Shown: positions 51,482 through 61,107, numbered from the stretch's first letter. The stretch: DNA of 64,000 nt from an uncultured Lachnoclostridium sp. (GCA_946415315.1 CAMKRZ010000002.1:186001-250000); one strand, 5' to 3'. The notes: generated by a model not told the origin, from the sequence alone. Translations and numbers: made by a program.

Positions 51482-52822
51482 ATGAAGATTGCAGGTATCA
51501 TTGCTGAGTACAACCCGTTTCACAACGGTCATCGCTATCACATTGAAGAGACTAAGCGCCGCACGGGCTGCGACGCCGTCGTTGTCGTGATGAGCGGTGA
51601 TTTCGTGCAGCGTGGCGTTCCCGCTGTCATGGACCGATACCTGCGTGCAGAAGCCGCTCTCCGCTGCGGCGCCGATGTCGTCCTGGAACTGCCTGCGTAT
51701 GGTGCAACCGCAAGCGCAGAGGATTTTGCCTCTGCCGGGGTCCGTGCACTCGACGGGCTGTCCTGCGTCGATGTCGTCTCCTACGGAGCTGAGGACGCCG
51801 CGCTCGGCGAGCATACGTTCCGCTCGATCGCACAGTTTCTGATTGACGAACCCGGTGCCTTCAAACAGACGCTCCTCGCCCATGTTCGCGAGGGCAATTC
51901 CTATGCGAAAGCCCGCTCTATGGCGCTCTCCGAGTTCTTCCCGGAAGCCGCGGAACTGCTTGCAAAGCCGAACAATATTTTGGCAGTTGAGTATGAGAAG
52001 GCGATTCTTACGCTCGAAAGCAGTGATCGTAACAGGACAAAAGCGCAGACTGCGTCCGGAGACGCCGGTGAACCCTTGGAACGCAATAATCCTCGCAACC
52101 CCGTAAGACAGCCCATATCCAATAACACAGGCGAACCCGTGAGAGCTCGCATTGCTTCCTGCGCGATCTCCCGCAGCGACCTGGGGTACCACGATACAAC
52201 CGTGGGAGAAGTATGCTCCGCCACAGCGATCCGAAGCGCGCTCTCCGACGGAGGGTTAGTACCCGCAGAGGCTGTTCCTGCGGAAGCCTTGCCTCTCTAC
52301 GCAGGCCTTACGGCAGCTACTGCTGTGACGGCGGACGATTTCAGCGACATGCTTTTCGCCGAACTGTCCTCACACACCACGGAATCACTTGCCGGAATCT
52401 ATGATGTCCCTGCCGACCTCGCCAACCGTATTCTCGAGCAGGCCCAGTCGCCTTTCACCTGGACCTCTCTCGCAGAGTCCGTTAAGTGCAAGGCCTACAC
52501 CAGAAGCCGCATCGACCGTGCTCTTTGCCACTGCCTGTTGCACCTTACCACGGCGGACGCAGGCATTTTCCGAAAGGGAGACCTGCCATATCTGCGTGTG
52601 CTCGGTTTCCGCAAAGACGCCGAACAACTGATTTCCGCCATGGAGCGCAGTTCCCGCATTCCGTTACTTATTCGCTTCCTTCGCGACTCCGCAAAACTCA
52701 CCGGCGATGCCGCACGCATCCTGACTGCGGATCTACGCGCATCGTCACTCTACTCCCAGATACTGTACCGTAAGGTCGGTATCATCCGCGAAGACGCACA
52801 CCGAAGATTATTGACTGTTTGA
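51482..52822 (+). CDS. tmcAL: tRNA(Met) cytidine acetate ligase TmcAL
   Basis: TmcAL (formerly YlbM) makes N4-acetylcytidine at the wobble base of elongator tRNA-Met from acetate and ATP. The nucleotidyltransferase-like start AGIIAEYNPFHNGHRYHIEE with the HxGH-type motif, and VVMSGDFVQRGVPAVMDRYLRAE, are diagnostic. A hydrophilic stretch at residues ~180-220 (SSDRNRTKAQTASGDAGEPLER and onward) looks like an extra linker. GGAAGGA precedes the ATG at 51482. Confidence 0.94.
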   Translation: MKIAGIIAEYNPFHNGHRYHIEETKRRTGCDAVVVVMSGDFVQRGVPAVMDRYLRAEAALRCGADVVLELPAYGATASAEDFASAGVRALDGLSCVDVVSYGAEDAALGEHTFRSIAQFLIDEPGAFKQTLLAHVREGNSYAKARSMALSEFFPEAAELLAKPNNILAVEYEKAILTLESSDRNRTKAQTASGDAGEPLERNNPRNPVRQPISNNTGEPVRARIASCAISRSDLGYHDTTVGEVCSATAIRSALSDGGLVPAEAVPAEALPLYAGLTAATAVTADDFSDMLFAELSSHTTESLAGIYDVPADLANRILEQAQSPFTWTSLAESVKCKAYTRSRIDRALCHCLLHLTTADAGIFRKGDLPYLRVLGFRKDAEQLISAMERSSRIPLLIRFLRDSAKLTGDAARILTADLRASSLYSQILYRKVGIIREDAHRRLLTV

Positions 52823-52831
52823 GACTTCCAG

Positions 52832-52973
52832 ATTCCCTTGATTCCTCAAGAAATATGTTCTCGTAGAAATCATCGTCCGTTGTCACAGTTACAATCTGAT
52901 TGAATGCAACCGGATTGTAATTAACGTGACAACGGACGATTGTGTTTTCATTATATGTTACCCCGGAATGCAA
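52832..52973 (-). pseudogene. Decayed 3' fragment of the coiled-coil gene
   Basis: The minus strand here encodes IVTVTTDDDFYENIFLEESRE, about 13 of 23 residues identical to the C-terminus of the coiled-coil protein at 59975-60613 (IATVTEDDDYNENTFLEGIEE). The DNA similarity extends over ~60 bases. No start, body or stop of the parent gene remains, and the frame runs into tmcAL antisense. It lies on the far side of the giant surface-protein gene from the intact copy. It may be a relic of a duplication or insertion. Confidence 0.45.
52872..52940. repeat. Long inverted repeat between tmcAL and the surface-protein gene
   Basis: ATCGTCCGTTGTCAC (52872-52886) and its exact complement at 52926-52940 form a 15-bp stem, extended by TTACAATC/GATTGTAA after a small internal loop. 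It lies between convergent genes and may end transcription from both, though T-runs are short. One arm lies in the decayed fragment. Confidence 0.6.
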
Positions 52974-53049
52974 ACTAAAGCAGCGTATTCAAAGGCTTCT
53001 TCATCTACTCTTGACAATGCTTCCTAACTCGTTTCAAGGAGTATCATCG

Positions 53050-56000
53050 TCACATTGCCTTCCTCGCGCGCTTCCCGGCCACGACTCCTCCGAGCACGCC
53101 GGATGCGATGATCGTGAGGATCGCCCACAGCCAAAGATTGCTTGTGTCACCGGTCTTCGCAGACGGCTCCGATGGAACGGGCGTTGGGCTCGGTTCCGGA
53201 GTCGGGGTTACCGTAGGCGTCGGCGTGACCGTCTTCTCCGCTTCAAGGACTCGGAGCTCCGCGGTCACCTTTCCGTCAACGAACTCGATTTCCACGTCAT
53301 ACTCGCCCGGATTCAGGGTGTTCAGGTACTCATTTTTCAATGTAATGACCGTACTTCCTGCTTCGGCCGTGTAGTCCTGCCCCGGAACGAGTACATTTCC
53401 GATCCGAACTGCCGAAAAATATGTGATGCAGTTCACATCGTCCTGTGCGCGCTTCACCGTGATCACGATGGTGCCATCGCTCCCCTGTTTCCATTCATAA
53501 ACAGCGTTGAGTAGTTTGTACATCTCCTTCGGCACTTCCAGGAACATCGGCTCGTACGTCGTGATTGTGCCGCTCACAGTGCCGTCGCTCCATCCGAGAA
53601 ACTCATAGAAGAATTCTTCGGTATCGGATCTGGTTGGCGTCCTGTCCGTCTTCGGTTCGGCCTCGCCTTCCTTGTATGTCTTGCTGTCCAGAACAGTTCC
53701 ATCTCCGTTCAGCCATACCACAGCAAAGACATCTTTGGCGATCTGCAGGAATTCCGGCTCGTAAGTCGTGGTCGTTCCTTCTATGGTTCCGGGCTGTTTC
53801 CATGCTTTGAATACATACGTATTATTCTCATCAGCATCCTTCGTCGGCGTTTTGTCCGTGGTCGGCTCCTCCGCGCCTTCCTTGTAGGTCTTGCAGTCAA
53901 GCTCCGTGCCATCGCCGTTCAGCCAGATTACAGTGTACTCGGTCTTGGGAGTCGCTTCGTAGATGCCTCGGTACGTCTTGGTCTTTCCTTCCACTTCACC
54001 GTTATCCCAACCGGTGAACTGATATGTATTGTCCGCATCCTCTGCCATGGTCGGTATCTTGTCCGTGGTCGGCTCGGTCTCATCTTCCTTGAACGTCTTG
54101 CTGTCCAGGATGGTTCCGTCACCGTTCAGCCATACCACAGCAAAAACATCCTTGGAAATCTGCATGAATTCCGGCTCATATGTTGTGGTCTTTCCGTCTG
54201 CACTAACGGTGCCGGGCTGTTTCCATGCCTGGAACACATACTTATTATCCTCGTCAGGATCCTTCGTCGGCGTTTTGTCCGTGGTCGGCTCCTCAGCGCC
54301 TTCCTTGTAAGCCTTGCTGTCAAGCTCCGTACCGTCGCCATTCAGCCAGATTACGGTGTACTTGGTCTTCGGTGTCGCTTCGTAGTATCCTCGGTACGTC
54401 TTGGTCTTTCCTTCCACTTCACCATTGTCCCATCCGGTGAACTGATACGTATAATCAGCGTCGGGATTCTTCGTCGGTATCTTGTCCGTAGTCGGCTCAG
54501 TCTCGTCTTCCTTGTACGTCTTGCTTTCCAGAACCGAGTCATCGCCGTTAAGCCATACGACTGTATAGACTTCCTTGTCTATTTCAAGGAATTCCGGTGT
54601 ATATGTCGTGGTCTTTCCTTCTACAGTACCGGGCTGTTTCCATGCTTTAAATACATACTTGTGATTCTCATCTGCTGCCTTGATCGGCGTCTTATTCGTA
54701 GTCGGTTCAGTCTCACCCTCGACATAGGTCTTCGTATCAAGCGTGCTTCCGTCACCGTCCTTCCAGATGACCGTGTAAAGTGCCTTGATGGTCACTTCGT
54801 ATGTCTCACCCTCAAAGTCGGTATGGTTATCATCAGCCGTATATCGGGTCTTAATTGTGTAAGTTCCTGCCTCACTCTCCTCAGGGATCTTCGTCGTCCA
54901 GGTCTTGCCATCGTCACTGCTGTACTCGATCGCGGTATAGCCTTCCGGAAGCGTCTCAGGTCCGGTCAGCAGCGCCTGTTCCTCACCGTTCTCAACAAGT
55001 TCAGTTGCTGCAGCGGGTTTCTCCCCGTCTGAAAGAGCCGACATTTCAGGTGCGGATGCCCTGGTTATCGTCAATTCTGCGGTACAGGCAGCCGTGTTCT
55101 TATAGTTCAGGTTCGTGGCACGGACGTAAATGGTGCAGCTCTCCGAGACCTTCGTTGCAGTCAAACTGCTCAGATCCGTCACGTATGTACCGTCCTTCTC
55201 CTTCGAATACTCAAACGTCGTATCTCCACCTGCCGCGGTTGTGGTCGGCGAAGACGTGATCGCTTTCGGGGTTCCGTCGTACTCGTAGCTTGCGCCTTCC
55301 AGGGATACGGTAAATCCCTCTGCCTTCCCGATTGTCAGAGTGCCGTCAACATACGTGATCGAATAGCAATCGGTCACGTCCTCGTTGCTGCCGTTGACAA
55401 TCTTTGCATTGCATATCTCATTCTTGCTACTCCCGGCTTCCGTCTGACTGCCCCGGATCGTGACGCTTTCAACACGGTCTCCACCCGCAAGAGTCGTATA
55501 TCCGTAGGTGCCCACAGTGAGGGAGGTTCCGTCATACCCTTTCGTATCACTGTCTGCCGTAATGGTGACTTCCTTCGCTGTGATCGTCAGTTTCGCAGTA
55601 CATGTAGCCGTTTTCTCATAATTCGGGTTCGTGGCGCGAACGTAGATAGTGCAGCTGTCCGAAACCTTGGTTGCAGTCAGGCTACTCAGATCCGACACGT
55701 ATGTACCGTCCTTCTCCTTCGAGTATTCGAATGTCGTTTCCCCACCTGCCGCGGTTGTGGTCGGCGAAGTTGTGATCGCTTTCGATTTTCCGTCATACTC
55801 GTAGCTTGCGTCTTCCAGCGAGATCGTAAACTCGCCGGCCTTCTCGATCGTCAGGGTGCCGTCAACGGTCTCTGTGACTACGTAGTTGCCGGTTTTATCC
55901 TCTGTGGTGTTCTTCGTGACGCCTTCGAAAGTTACATCATATTTCCCGGGAACGGTTCCCTTGCCGCTCGCGCTGACATCGGTAAACTCCAGACCCTGCA

Positions 56001-59000
56001 CGGTTTTACCCTGTACACTGCAGGTAAATCCGGACACGGACTTCTCCGTTCCGTCATAGTTTTCCGTTCCGTTGTTCGCTGTCAGCGTCACACCGGCAGG
56101 GTTGATGGTCAATTTACCATTTTCCACTTTGGTGACTACGTAGTTGCCGGTCGTATCCTTCGTGGTGTTCAGCGTTACTCCTGTGAATGTAACATCATAT
56201 TTCCCCGCATCGGTTTCCGTTCTGCCTGCACTGACGCCGGAAAATGATAGTCCATCGATATTCCCACGTTTCGATCTGCAGGCAAACCCCGATACAGTCT
56301 TCTCCGTTCCGTCATACGTTTCCGTTCCACTGCTTGCTGTCAGCGTCAGTTCATCCGGTTTGATCGTAAACGATTCCTCGACAGATCTCTTCTTTTTCTC
56401 TCCGGTCTCATCCTTATATTCTTCAAACTTAACAGCAGCAGTATGGGCTCCTGCGTTTATACAGCCTTCTGTTGAACTATCGTCATACGTTACAGGGTAT
56501 AAATCTGCATCCAGTATGGCAAAATACTTCGTGACGGTCTCCTTGGAATCGGCGAAAGCAATTTTCATCTTATACGTGCCCTGACTGTCCGGCTCGCCTT
56601 CAGTTTCGATCCAATCCCCATTTTTGTTAACAAAAAATGCAACAGAAGTGCTACCTTCCGGAATATCGGCCTCCCCGACAGTGACTTTTTTCACCGTCGG
56701 TCCCTGAGGGGTTCCATCAAACACATAAGAATCCGCTTTATCCCAAGTCACGCTTACTTCAACCTTTGCAGGCCAGCTTACACTGTCGATTTCCTCAGCA
56801 CTCATCTGTGTGCTTCCGGCAGTAATCAGCGGAAATTCTTCGCAGATTCCTTTTTCATTTTTCCAATCGAACCCTTTTAAATGCGGGTAATAGAAGTAGT
56901 GTTTACCATCGCAATCACTATCCGCCTTTTCTAACCACGGGGAGGATTCACCTTCTTCCCATGTAAACTTCATAGAACTGTCGGCGCCAATCACTCCCTC
57001 CCCGGTCATCTGAACTGAAGTGAGACCTAAAACACTATTATTCGCATCATCATTTCCGTTAACCGCACCGTTTATGCACATGTAACTATCATAATAGCAG
57101 TTCTTTACTGTGCTATTATGATTGTTTCCTGCCACTCCACCGGCATTATTTCCGTTCACAACACCGGTATTATAGCAGTTCTGTACTGTGCAAAGGGCAG
57201 TATTATTTCCAACCACTCCACCGACAACTACTTCACGGGCATTTTTTCCATACACGCAACCGGAATTATAGCAGTTTTGTATTGTAGACATGGTAGTATT
57301 ATTTCCTACCACTCCACCGATCCCGATCACATTCAATGAATGATAAGCACTTTCATTATCTTCAAACACGTCGCCGGTGTTATAGCAGCTCTGTACTAAT
57401 CCTTCATTGGAATTTTCTCCTGCTACTCCACCGATATCATGCAATCCACTCACACCGCCGATGTTATAGCAGTTTTGTACTGTAGCCTTTCCTATATTAG
57501 CATTTATTCCTCCATTGCTTCCTGCCACTCCACCGACATAACCTTGTCCTGTGACAGCACCGGTGTTATAGCAGTTCTGTATTATAGCATTTCTTTTGTT
57601 GTATCCAAAACTGTATCCTGCCACTCCGCCGACATTATTACTCCCCCCGGTCACGTCACCAGTGTTAAAGCAGTTTGAGACGGTATCATTATTACGTCCA
57701 ATCACGCCGCCAACAGAGTCCCTACCATTCACTGCTCCGGTGTTATAACAGTTCGATACAGTACCAGAATTGTCTCCGACTACACCACCAACATAACTAA
57801 CCCACCCTTCCACGTCACCGGTGTTATAACAGTTCGATACAGTACCAGAATTGTCTCCGACTACACCACCAACACCATTATTCGACCCTTCCACGTCACC
57901 GGTGCTATAGCAGTTTGAGACGGTATAAGAATTATGTCCAATCGCGCCGCCAACAAAATTACCCCCTTTCACGTCACCGGTGTTATAGCAGTTTTCAACT
58001 ACACCAAGAGAAAGGCGTCCTACCAAACCGCCGACATAATCTTTTCCCGATAATAATCCGCCTTCCATCCCAACATCCCGAATGAGCGCCACATAGGCCA
58101 CATTGTACTGAGTGGTATCACCAACATATCCAAAAAGGCCTACGTAATCTGTCAATGGAGCTTTCAAAGTAAGCCCATTTATCTTATAGCCGTTTCCATC
58201 GAACGTACCTTTGTATGGATTCTTTTCTGTCCCAATCGGCGTCCATGTATTTCCGTTGGCGCTTGCAGACGCATCAATATCATGTAAGAGTATGCCCTTG
58301 AGAACCGCAGTGCCATCATCATTTACCTTAGAAGCAAACTCCTTTAATTCGTCATAGTTTGATATTTCCATTACGTTTTTCTGGATCATCCGTGGAGCCC
58401 AATCCGTTTTGCGGATGTTCTCAGGGGCTAACTGTTCCCCGGATGCATCCAGATTAAACCCTTTTAAATGCGGATAGTAACAATAGAAACTATCGGATCC
58501 TCTTCCCATCCATACAGATGATGTGCCATCAGAATTGAAAAATCCGTTCATTTTATCATATGATGATGACCTTCGACCCGTCATATCATCGGTTGTAAGT
58601 CCGATAACGTTATGCTGATATAATGCATCATCATTTCCATTAATTGCGCCTCCTACTTTACTGCACACGCTCTTATCGTAATAACAGTTTTTGATTCTAC
58701 CATAATCGTTGTCGTCTTCGCTAAATCCGATTACCCCGCCGATATGACTTACGCCGATTACATCACCGGCGTTATAGCAATTTGACACTTTCCAATCAGT
58801 TCCTCCAACCACCCCACCGACACAATCATTCCCATTCACAGTGCCGGTGCTATAACAGTTCAAAACAATACCTCTATGATTGTAGCCAATAACACCGCCG
58901 ACATAATCATACCCATTCACAGTGCCGGTGTTATAGCAGTTTGATACAGAACCGGAGAAAGAACCGTCGAGCATTCCAACCACACCGCCGACATTCCCAC

Positions 59001-59712
59001 CCATACCATTCACTGCTCCGGTGTTATAACAGTTCAAAACAACACCTCTTAAATTGTCGCCAATGACACCGCCGACATTCCCACCCATACCATTCACTGC
59101 TCCGGTGTTATAACAGTTCAAAACAACACCTCTTAAATTGTCGCCAATGACACCGCCGACATCATCTTCTCCAACAATTACCCCGCCTTCCAGAGCAACA
59201 TTTCGGATGATACCACCGATAATCTCTCCCTCGTCATTTGTAACGCCTTCAACATATCCAAAAAGGCCGACGAAATCTGTCTTAGGCAAATTCACCGTAA
59301 GTCCGACTATCTTCTTTCCGTTTCCATCGAACGTACCTTTGTAGTGGGTAGAGAGGGTCCCTATCGGCGTCCATGCGATATAGTTGGGATCATCTACCGG
59401 CAGCGCACTTGCAGATGCATCAATCGAATCTACCTTCGTGTCAATAACTGCGTTTGCCGACGAGCAATCCTCCAACCCATCCGGGTTATAATCCTTATCA
59501 TTAACGATTTTCGCAAACTCTACAAGACCCGCATAGTTCGAGATCACATAGCAGTTCTTGTCTCCATCCCACTTGATACCACTCTCATCGGTATCCACGG
59601 CCGTCGTTTCCTCGACAGGCTCCGCCTGCGCCTTCTTCTCCATCGTGGGCAGCATCCCGGCAACCATCATCGCACACAGCATCCAACCAAGCACTTTCTT
59701 CCAAATCTTCAT
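53050..59712 (-). CDS. Giant repeat-built surface protein (GLUG, YDG/MBG, InlB-like repeats)
   Basis: This is a 2220-residue secreted protein. A signal peptide (VLGWMLCAMMVAGMLPTMEKKAQA) is followed by GLUG-type repeats (~184-885; pattern VGGVVGDNSGTVSNCYNTG). YDG/MBG-type domains follow (~1120-1550), then six ~65-residue repeats resembling InlB/Listeria-Bacteroides units (~1644-2064) that alternate in two types. A beta domain, a Thr/Pro linker and a C-terminal helix (LWLWAILTIIASGVLGGVVAG) with KRARKAM end the protein. Before the helix is SAKTGDTSN, like a sortase signal but without LPxTG. A role in adhesion to host or plant polymers is likely. The GLUG part is clearly richer in A+T than its neighbours. 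Confidence 0.9.
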   Translation of the reverse strand: MKIWKKVLGWMLCAMMVAGMLPTMEKKAQAEPVEETTAVDTDESGIKWDGDKNCYVISNYAGLVEFAKIVNDKDYNPDGLEDCSSANAVIDTKVDSIDASASALPVDDPNYIAWTPIGTLSTHYKGTFDGNGKKIVGLTVNLPKTDFVGLFGYVEGVTNDEGEIIGGIIRNVALEGGVIVGEDDVGGVIGDNLRGVVLNCYNTGAVNGMGGNVGGVIGDNLRGVVLNCYNTGAVNGMGGNVGGVVGMLDGSFSGSVSNCYNTGTVNGYDYVGGVIGYNHRGIVLNCYSTGTVNGNDCVGGVVGGTDWKVSNCYNAGDVIGVSHIGGVIGFSEDDNDYGRIKNCYYDKSVCSKVGGAINGNDDALYQHNVIGLTTDDMTGRRSSSYDKMNGFFNSDGTSSVWMGRGSDSFYCYYPHLKGFNLDASGEQLAPENIRKTDWAPRMIQKNVMEISNYDELKEFASKVNDDGTAVLKGILLHDIDASASANGNTWTPIGTEKNPYKGTFDGNGYKINGLTLKAPLTDYVGLFGYVGDTTQYNVAYVALIRDVGMEGGLLSGKDYVGGLVGRLSLGVVENCYNTGDVKGGNFVGGAIGHNSYTVSNCYSTGDVEGSNNGVGGVVGDNSGTVSNCYNTGDVEGWVSYVGGVVGDNSGTVSNCYNTGAVNGRDSVGGVIGRNNDTVSNCFNTGDVTGGSNNVGGVAGYSFGYNKRNAIIQNCYNTGAVTGQGYVGGVAGSNGGINANIGKATVQNCYNIGGVSGLHDIGGVAGENSNEGLVQSCYNTGDVFEDNESAYHSLNVIGIGGVVGNNTTMSTIQNCYNSGCVYGKNAREVVVGGVVGNNTALCTVQNCYNTGVVNGNNAGGVAGNNHNSTVKNCYYDSYMCINGAVNGNDDANNSVLGLTSVQMTGEGVIGADSSMKFTWEEGESSPWLEKADSDCDGKHYFYYPHLKGFDWKNEKGICEEFPLITAGSTQMSAEEIDSVSWPAKVEVSVTWDKADSYVFDGTPQGPTVKKVTVGEADIPEGSTSVAFFVNKNGDWIETEGEPDSQGTYKMKIAFADSKETVTKYFAILDADLYPVTYDDSSTEGCINAGAHTAAVKFEEYKDETGEKKKRSVEESFTIKPDELTLTASSGTETYDGTEKTVSGFACRSKRGNIDGLSFSGVSAGRTETDAGKYDVTFTGVTLNTTKDTTGNYVVTKVENGKLTINPAGVTLTANNGTENYDGTEKSVSGFTCSVQGKTVQGLEFTDVSASGKGTVPGKYDVTFEGVTKNTTEDKTGNYVVTETVDGTLTIEKAGEFTISLEDASYEYDGKSKAITTSPTTTAAGGETTFEYSKEKDGTYVSDLSSLTATKVSDSCTIYVRATNPNYEKTATCTAKLTITAKEVTITADSDTKGYDGTSLTVGTYGYTTLAGGDRVESVTIRGSQTEAGSSKNEICNAKIVNGSNEDVTDCYSITYVDGTLTIGKAEGFTVSLEGASYEYDGTPKAITSSPTTTAAGGDTTFEYSKEKDGTYVTDLSSLTATKVSESCTIYVRATNLNYKNTAACTAELTITRASAPEMSALSDGEKPAAATELVENGEEQALLTGPETLPEGYTAIEYSSDDGKTWTTKIPEESEAGTYTIKTRYTADDNHTDFEGETYEVTIKALYTVIWKDGDGSTLDTKTYVEGETEPTTNKTPIKAADENHKYVFKAWKQPGTVEGKTTTYTPEFLEIDKEVYTVVWLNGDDSVLESKTYKEDETEPTTDKIPTKNPDADYTYQFTGWDNGEVEGKTKTYRGYYEATPKTKYTVIWLNGDGTELDSKAYKEGAEEPTTDKTPTKDPDEDNKYVFQAWKQPGTVSADGKTTTYEPEFMQISKDVFAVVWLNGDGTILDSKTFKEDETEPTTDKIPTMAEDADNTYQFTGWDNGEVEGKTKTYRGIYEATPKTEYTVIWLNGDGTELDCKTYKEGAEEPTTDKTPTKDADENNTYVFKAWKQPGTIEGTTTTYEPEFLQIAKDVFAVVWLNGDGTVLDSKTYKEGEAEPKTDRTPTRSDTEEFFYEFLGWSDGTVSGTITTYEPMFLEVPKEMYKLLNAVYEWKQGSDGTIVITVKRAQDDVNCITYFSAVRIGNVLVPGQDYTAEAGSTVITLKNEYLNTLNPGEYDVEIEFVDGKVTAELRVLEAEKTVTPTPTVTPTPEPSPTPVPSEPSAKTGDTSNLWLWAILTIIASGVLGGVVAGKRARKAM
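53520..54780 (-). repeat. Six alternating ~200-bp repeats in the surface-protein gene
   Basis: The encoded units begin YTVIWLNGDG or VFAVVWLNGDG. Odd units end in KAWKQPGT...TYEPEFL and even units in GWDNGEVEGKTKTYRG. The A-B-A-B-A-B order shows that a two-unit block was duplicated. The last unit has diverged (FLGWSDGTVSGTITTYEP). Confidence 0.85.
58983..59150 (-). repeat. Exact 84-bp tandem duplication in the GLUG region
   Basis: Bases 58983-59066 and 59067-59150 are identical and encode two copies of a 28-residue GLUG unit (GGVIGDNLRGVVLNCYNTG...). The identity at DNA level means a recent event. Confidence 0.9.
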
Positions 59713-59817
59713 ACCTCAACCTCCGTTATTTTGGTTCTCACTTTCTCCGGAACCATTCTTCTCAACATCCGTTGGCGCAGTCATTTTATTGCCATGTGCC
59801 CCTCAAAAACACAGAAA

Positions 59818-59854
59818 GCACGCAATATGCGGAATTACCCCGCATACTGCGTGC
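59818..59854 (-). terminator. Terminator of the rsmD-coaD-coiled-coil genes
   Basis: GCACGCAATATGCGG (59818-59832) and CCGCATACTGCGTGC (59840-59854) form a 15-bp stem with one wobble pair and a 7-nt loop. TTTCTGTGTTTTTG follows on the minus strand. Confidence 0.88.
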
Positions 59855-59906
59855 CTGATCGTTTACATGGAAACAATGTGCCATTTTCCGAATGGAACAA
59901 TCATAT

Positions 59907-59966
59907 GTGTCACACTCCCCAGGTGTTCGAAAATGATTACTCCCGTGTTACACTCTCCTGGTGTTC
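59907..59966 (-). repeat. Two 22-bp direct repeats, 38 bp apart
   Basis: GTGTCACACTCCCCAGGTGT with two further bases (59907-59928) and GTGTTACACTCTCCTGGTGT with two further bases (59945-59966) match at 19 of 22 positions. They lie between the coiled-coil stop and its terminator. Function unknown. Confidence 0.6.
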
Positions 59967-59974
59967 AGTTATAA

Positions 59975-60613
59975 CTACTCCTCAATCCCCTCAAGGAAGG
60001 TGTTCTCATTGTAATCGTCATCCTCCGTCACGGTTGCGATCGGATCGTCGTACGCATACACATCCGGCGGATTGATCTGCGCGTTCAGCTCTCTGCGGTT
60101 CGCTGCGACGATGGTGTAGCTCTCGTTGAGGGAGTTCACAAGACCCTCTGCCAGCTTCTTCGTGTTGTTGAACGCGTCGGCAAGGATGCGCTCCATGTCG
60201 CTCATGATGTCGTTCGCGTAGTTGAGTGCACCGGAGCGGATCGCCTCGGAATCGTTCTCCGCGCTGCTGCGTACTTCCGCAGCCTCATCGGAAGCCTGGG
60301 AGATCATCTCCTGCGACTTGACATACGCCTGCTGCACGATCGCGTTCTCGCTCACGAGCTGCTCTGCCTTGATCTTAGCATCCTTGATGATCGTCTCGGC
60401 GCGCTCCTCAGCCTGCGCAATGATGCTGTCGCGGTTTGCGATGATTTTCTGGTAGCGTTTGATCTCGTCCGGCGTGCGCTCCTTCAGCTCTGCCAGAAGT
60501 TCGTACAATTCATCCTTCGGCACGGAAACCTTGGTTCCGCCCCAGCCGGAAGTTTTGCAGGACTCGATAAAATCATAGATTTCCTCGATAGTTTTCTCAA
60601 TCGTTGCTCCCAT
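59975..60613 (-). CDS. Coiled-coil protein next to coaD, unknown
   Basis: The 212 residues are mostly helical with a long heptad-rich stretch (IKRYQKIIANRDSIIAQAEERAETIIKDAKIKAEQLV...), recalling DivIVA or the stator subunits of ATPases without a clear match. The N-terminus is IEKTIEEIYDFIESCKTSGWGGTKVSVPKDELYELL. The acidic tail ends TVTEDDDYNENTFLEGIEE. The ATG at 60613 has AAAGGAG 8 bases upstream and lies 2 bases after coaD. The conserved position beside coaD and rsmD suggests a housekeeping, perhaps cell-division, role. Confidence 0.8.
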   Translation of the reverse strand: MGATIEKTIEEIYDFIESCKTSGWGGTKVSVPKDELYELLAELKERTPDEIKRYQKIIANRDSIIAQAEERAETIIKDAKIKAEQLVSENAIVQQAYVKSQEMISQASDEAAEVRSSAENDSEAIRSGALNYANDIMSDMERILADAFNNTKKLAEGLVNSLNESYTIVAANRRELNAQINPPDVYAYDDPIATVTEDDDYNENTFLEGIEE

Positions 60614-60615
60614 TC

Positions 60616-61107
60616 TCAATTCTCCTTTGGCTTATACAGTTTGTTGTACACATCATCGACGACTTCCTTCGGCACAAACTGGCTGATGTCGCCGCCATAG
60701 CTCGCGATTTCCTTCACAATGCTCGAACTCAGATACGAATACTCCACGCTCGTGGTGAGGAAGATCGTGTCCAGATCCGGGTTCAGCTTGTGGTTCAGCT
60801 GTGCAATCTGAAGTTCGTACTCGAAATCCGTCACGGCGCGAAGTCCTCTCACGAGCACGTTCGCATTTTGCTCTCTCGCAAAATCCACCGTCAATCCGGA
60901 AAATGACATGATCTCCACGTTGGGAATGTCCTTCGTCACCTTGCGGATCAGTTCCAACCGCTCTTCCACGGAAAATGCCGGTTTCTTCGCGTTGTTGTTC
61001 AGCACCGCGATGATCAGGCGCTTCGTGATGCGGGAAGCACGCTTGATGATATCCAGATGACCCAGTGTGATCGGGTCAAAACTTCCTGCGTAGATTCCAA
61101 TCTTCAT
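60616..61107 (-). CDS. coaD: Phosphopantetheine adenylyltransferase
   Basis: The enzyme joins 4'-phosphopantetheine to AMP in coenzyme A synthesis. The 163 residues have [16 protein letters not shown] with the T-x-G-H motif, [17 protein letters not shown] and [23 protein letters not shown]. It is between rsmD and the coiled-coil gene, the standard rsmD-coaD order. Confidence 0.98.
   Translation of the reverse strand: MKIGIYAGSFDPITLGHLDIIKRASRITKRLIIAVLNNNAKKPAFSVEERLELIRKVTKDIPNVEIMSFSGLTVDFAREQNANVLVRGLRAVTDFEYELQIAQLNHKLNPDLDTIFLTTSVEYSYLSSSIVKEIASYGGDISQFVPKEVVDDVYNKLYKPKEN

Noticed and set aside
57060-59160. Regular repeats that could be taken for a CRISPR array
   Set aside because: The units are protein-coding GLUG repeats in one long frame with a period of about 81-84 bases and no variable spacers.
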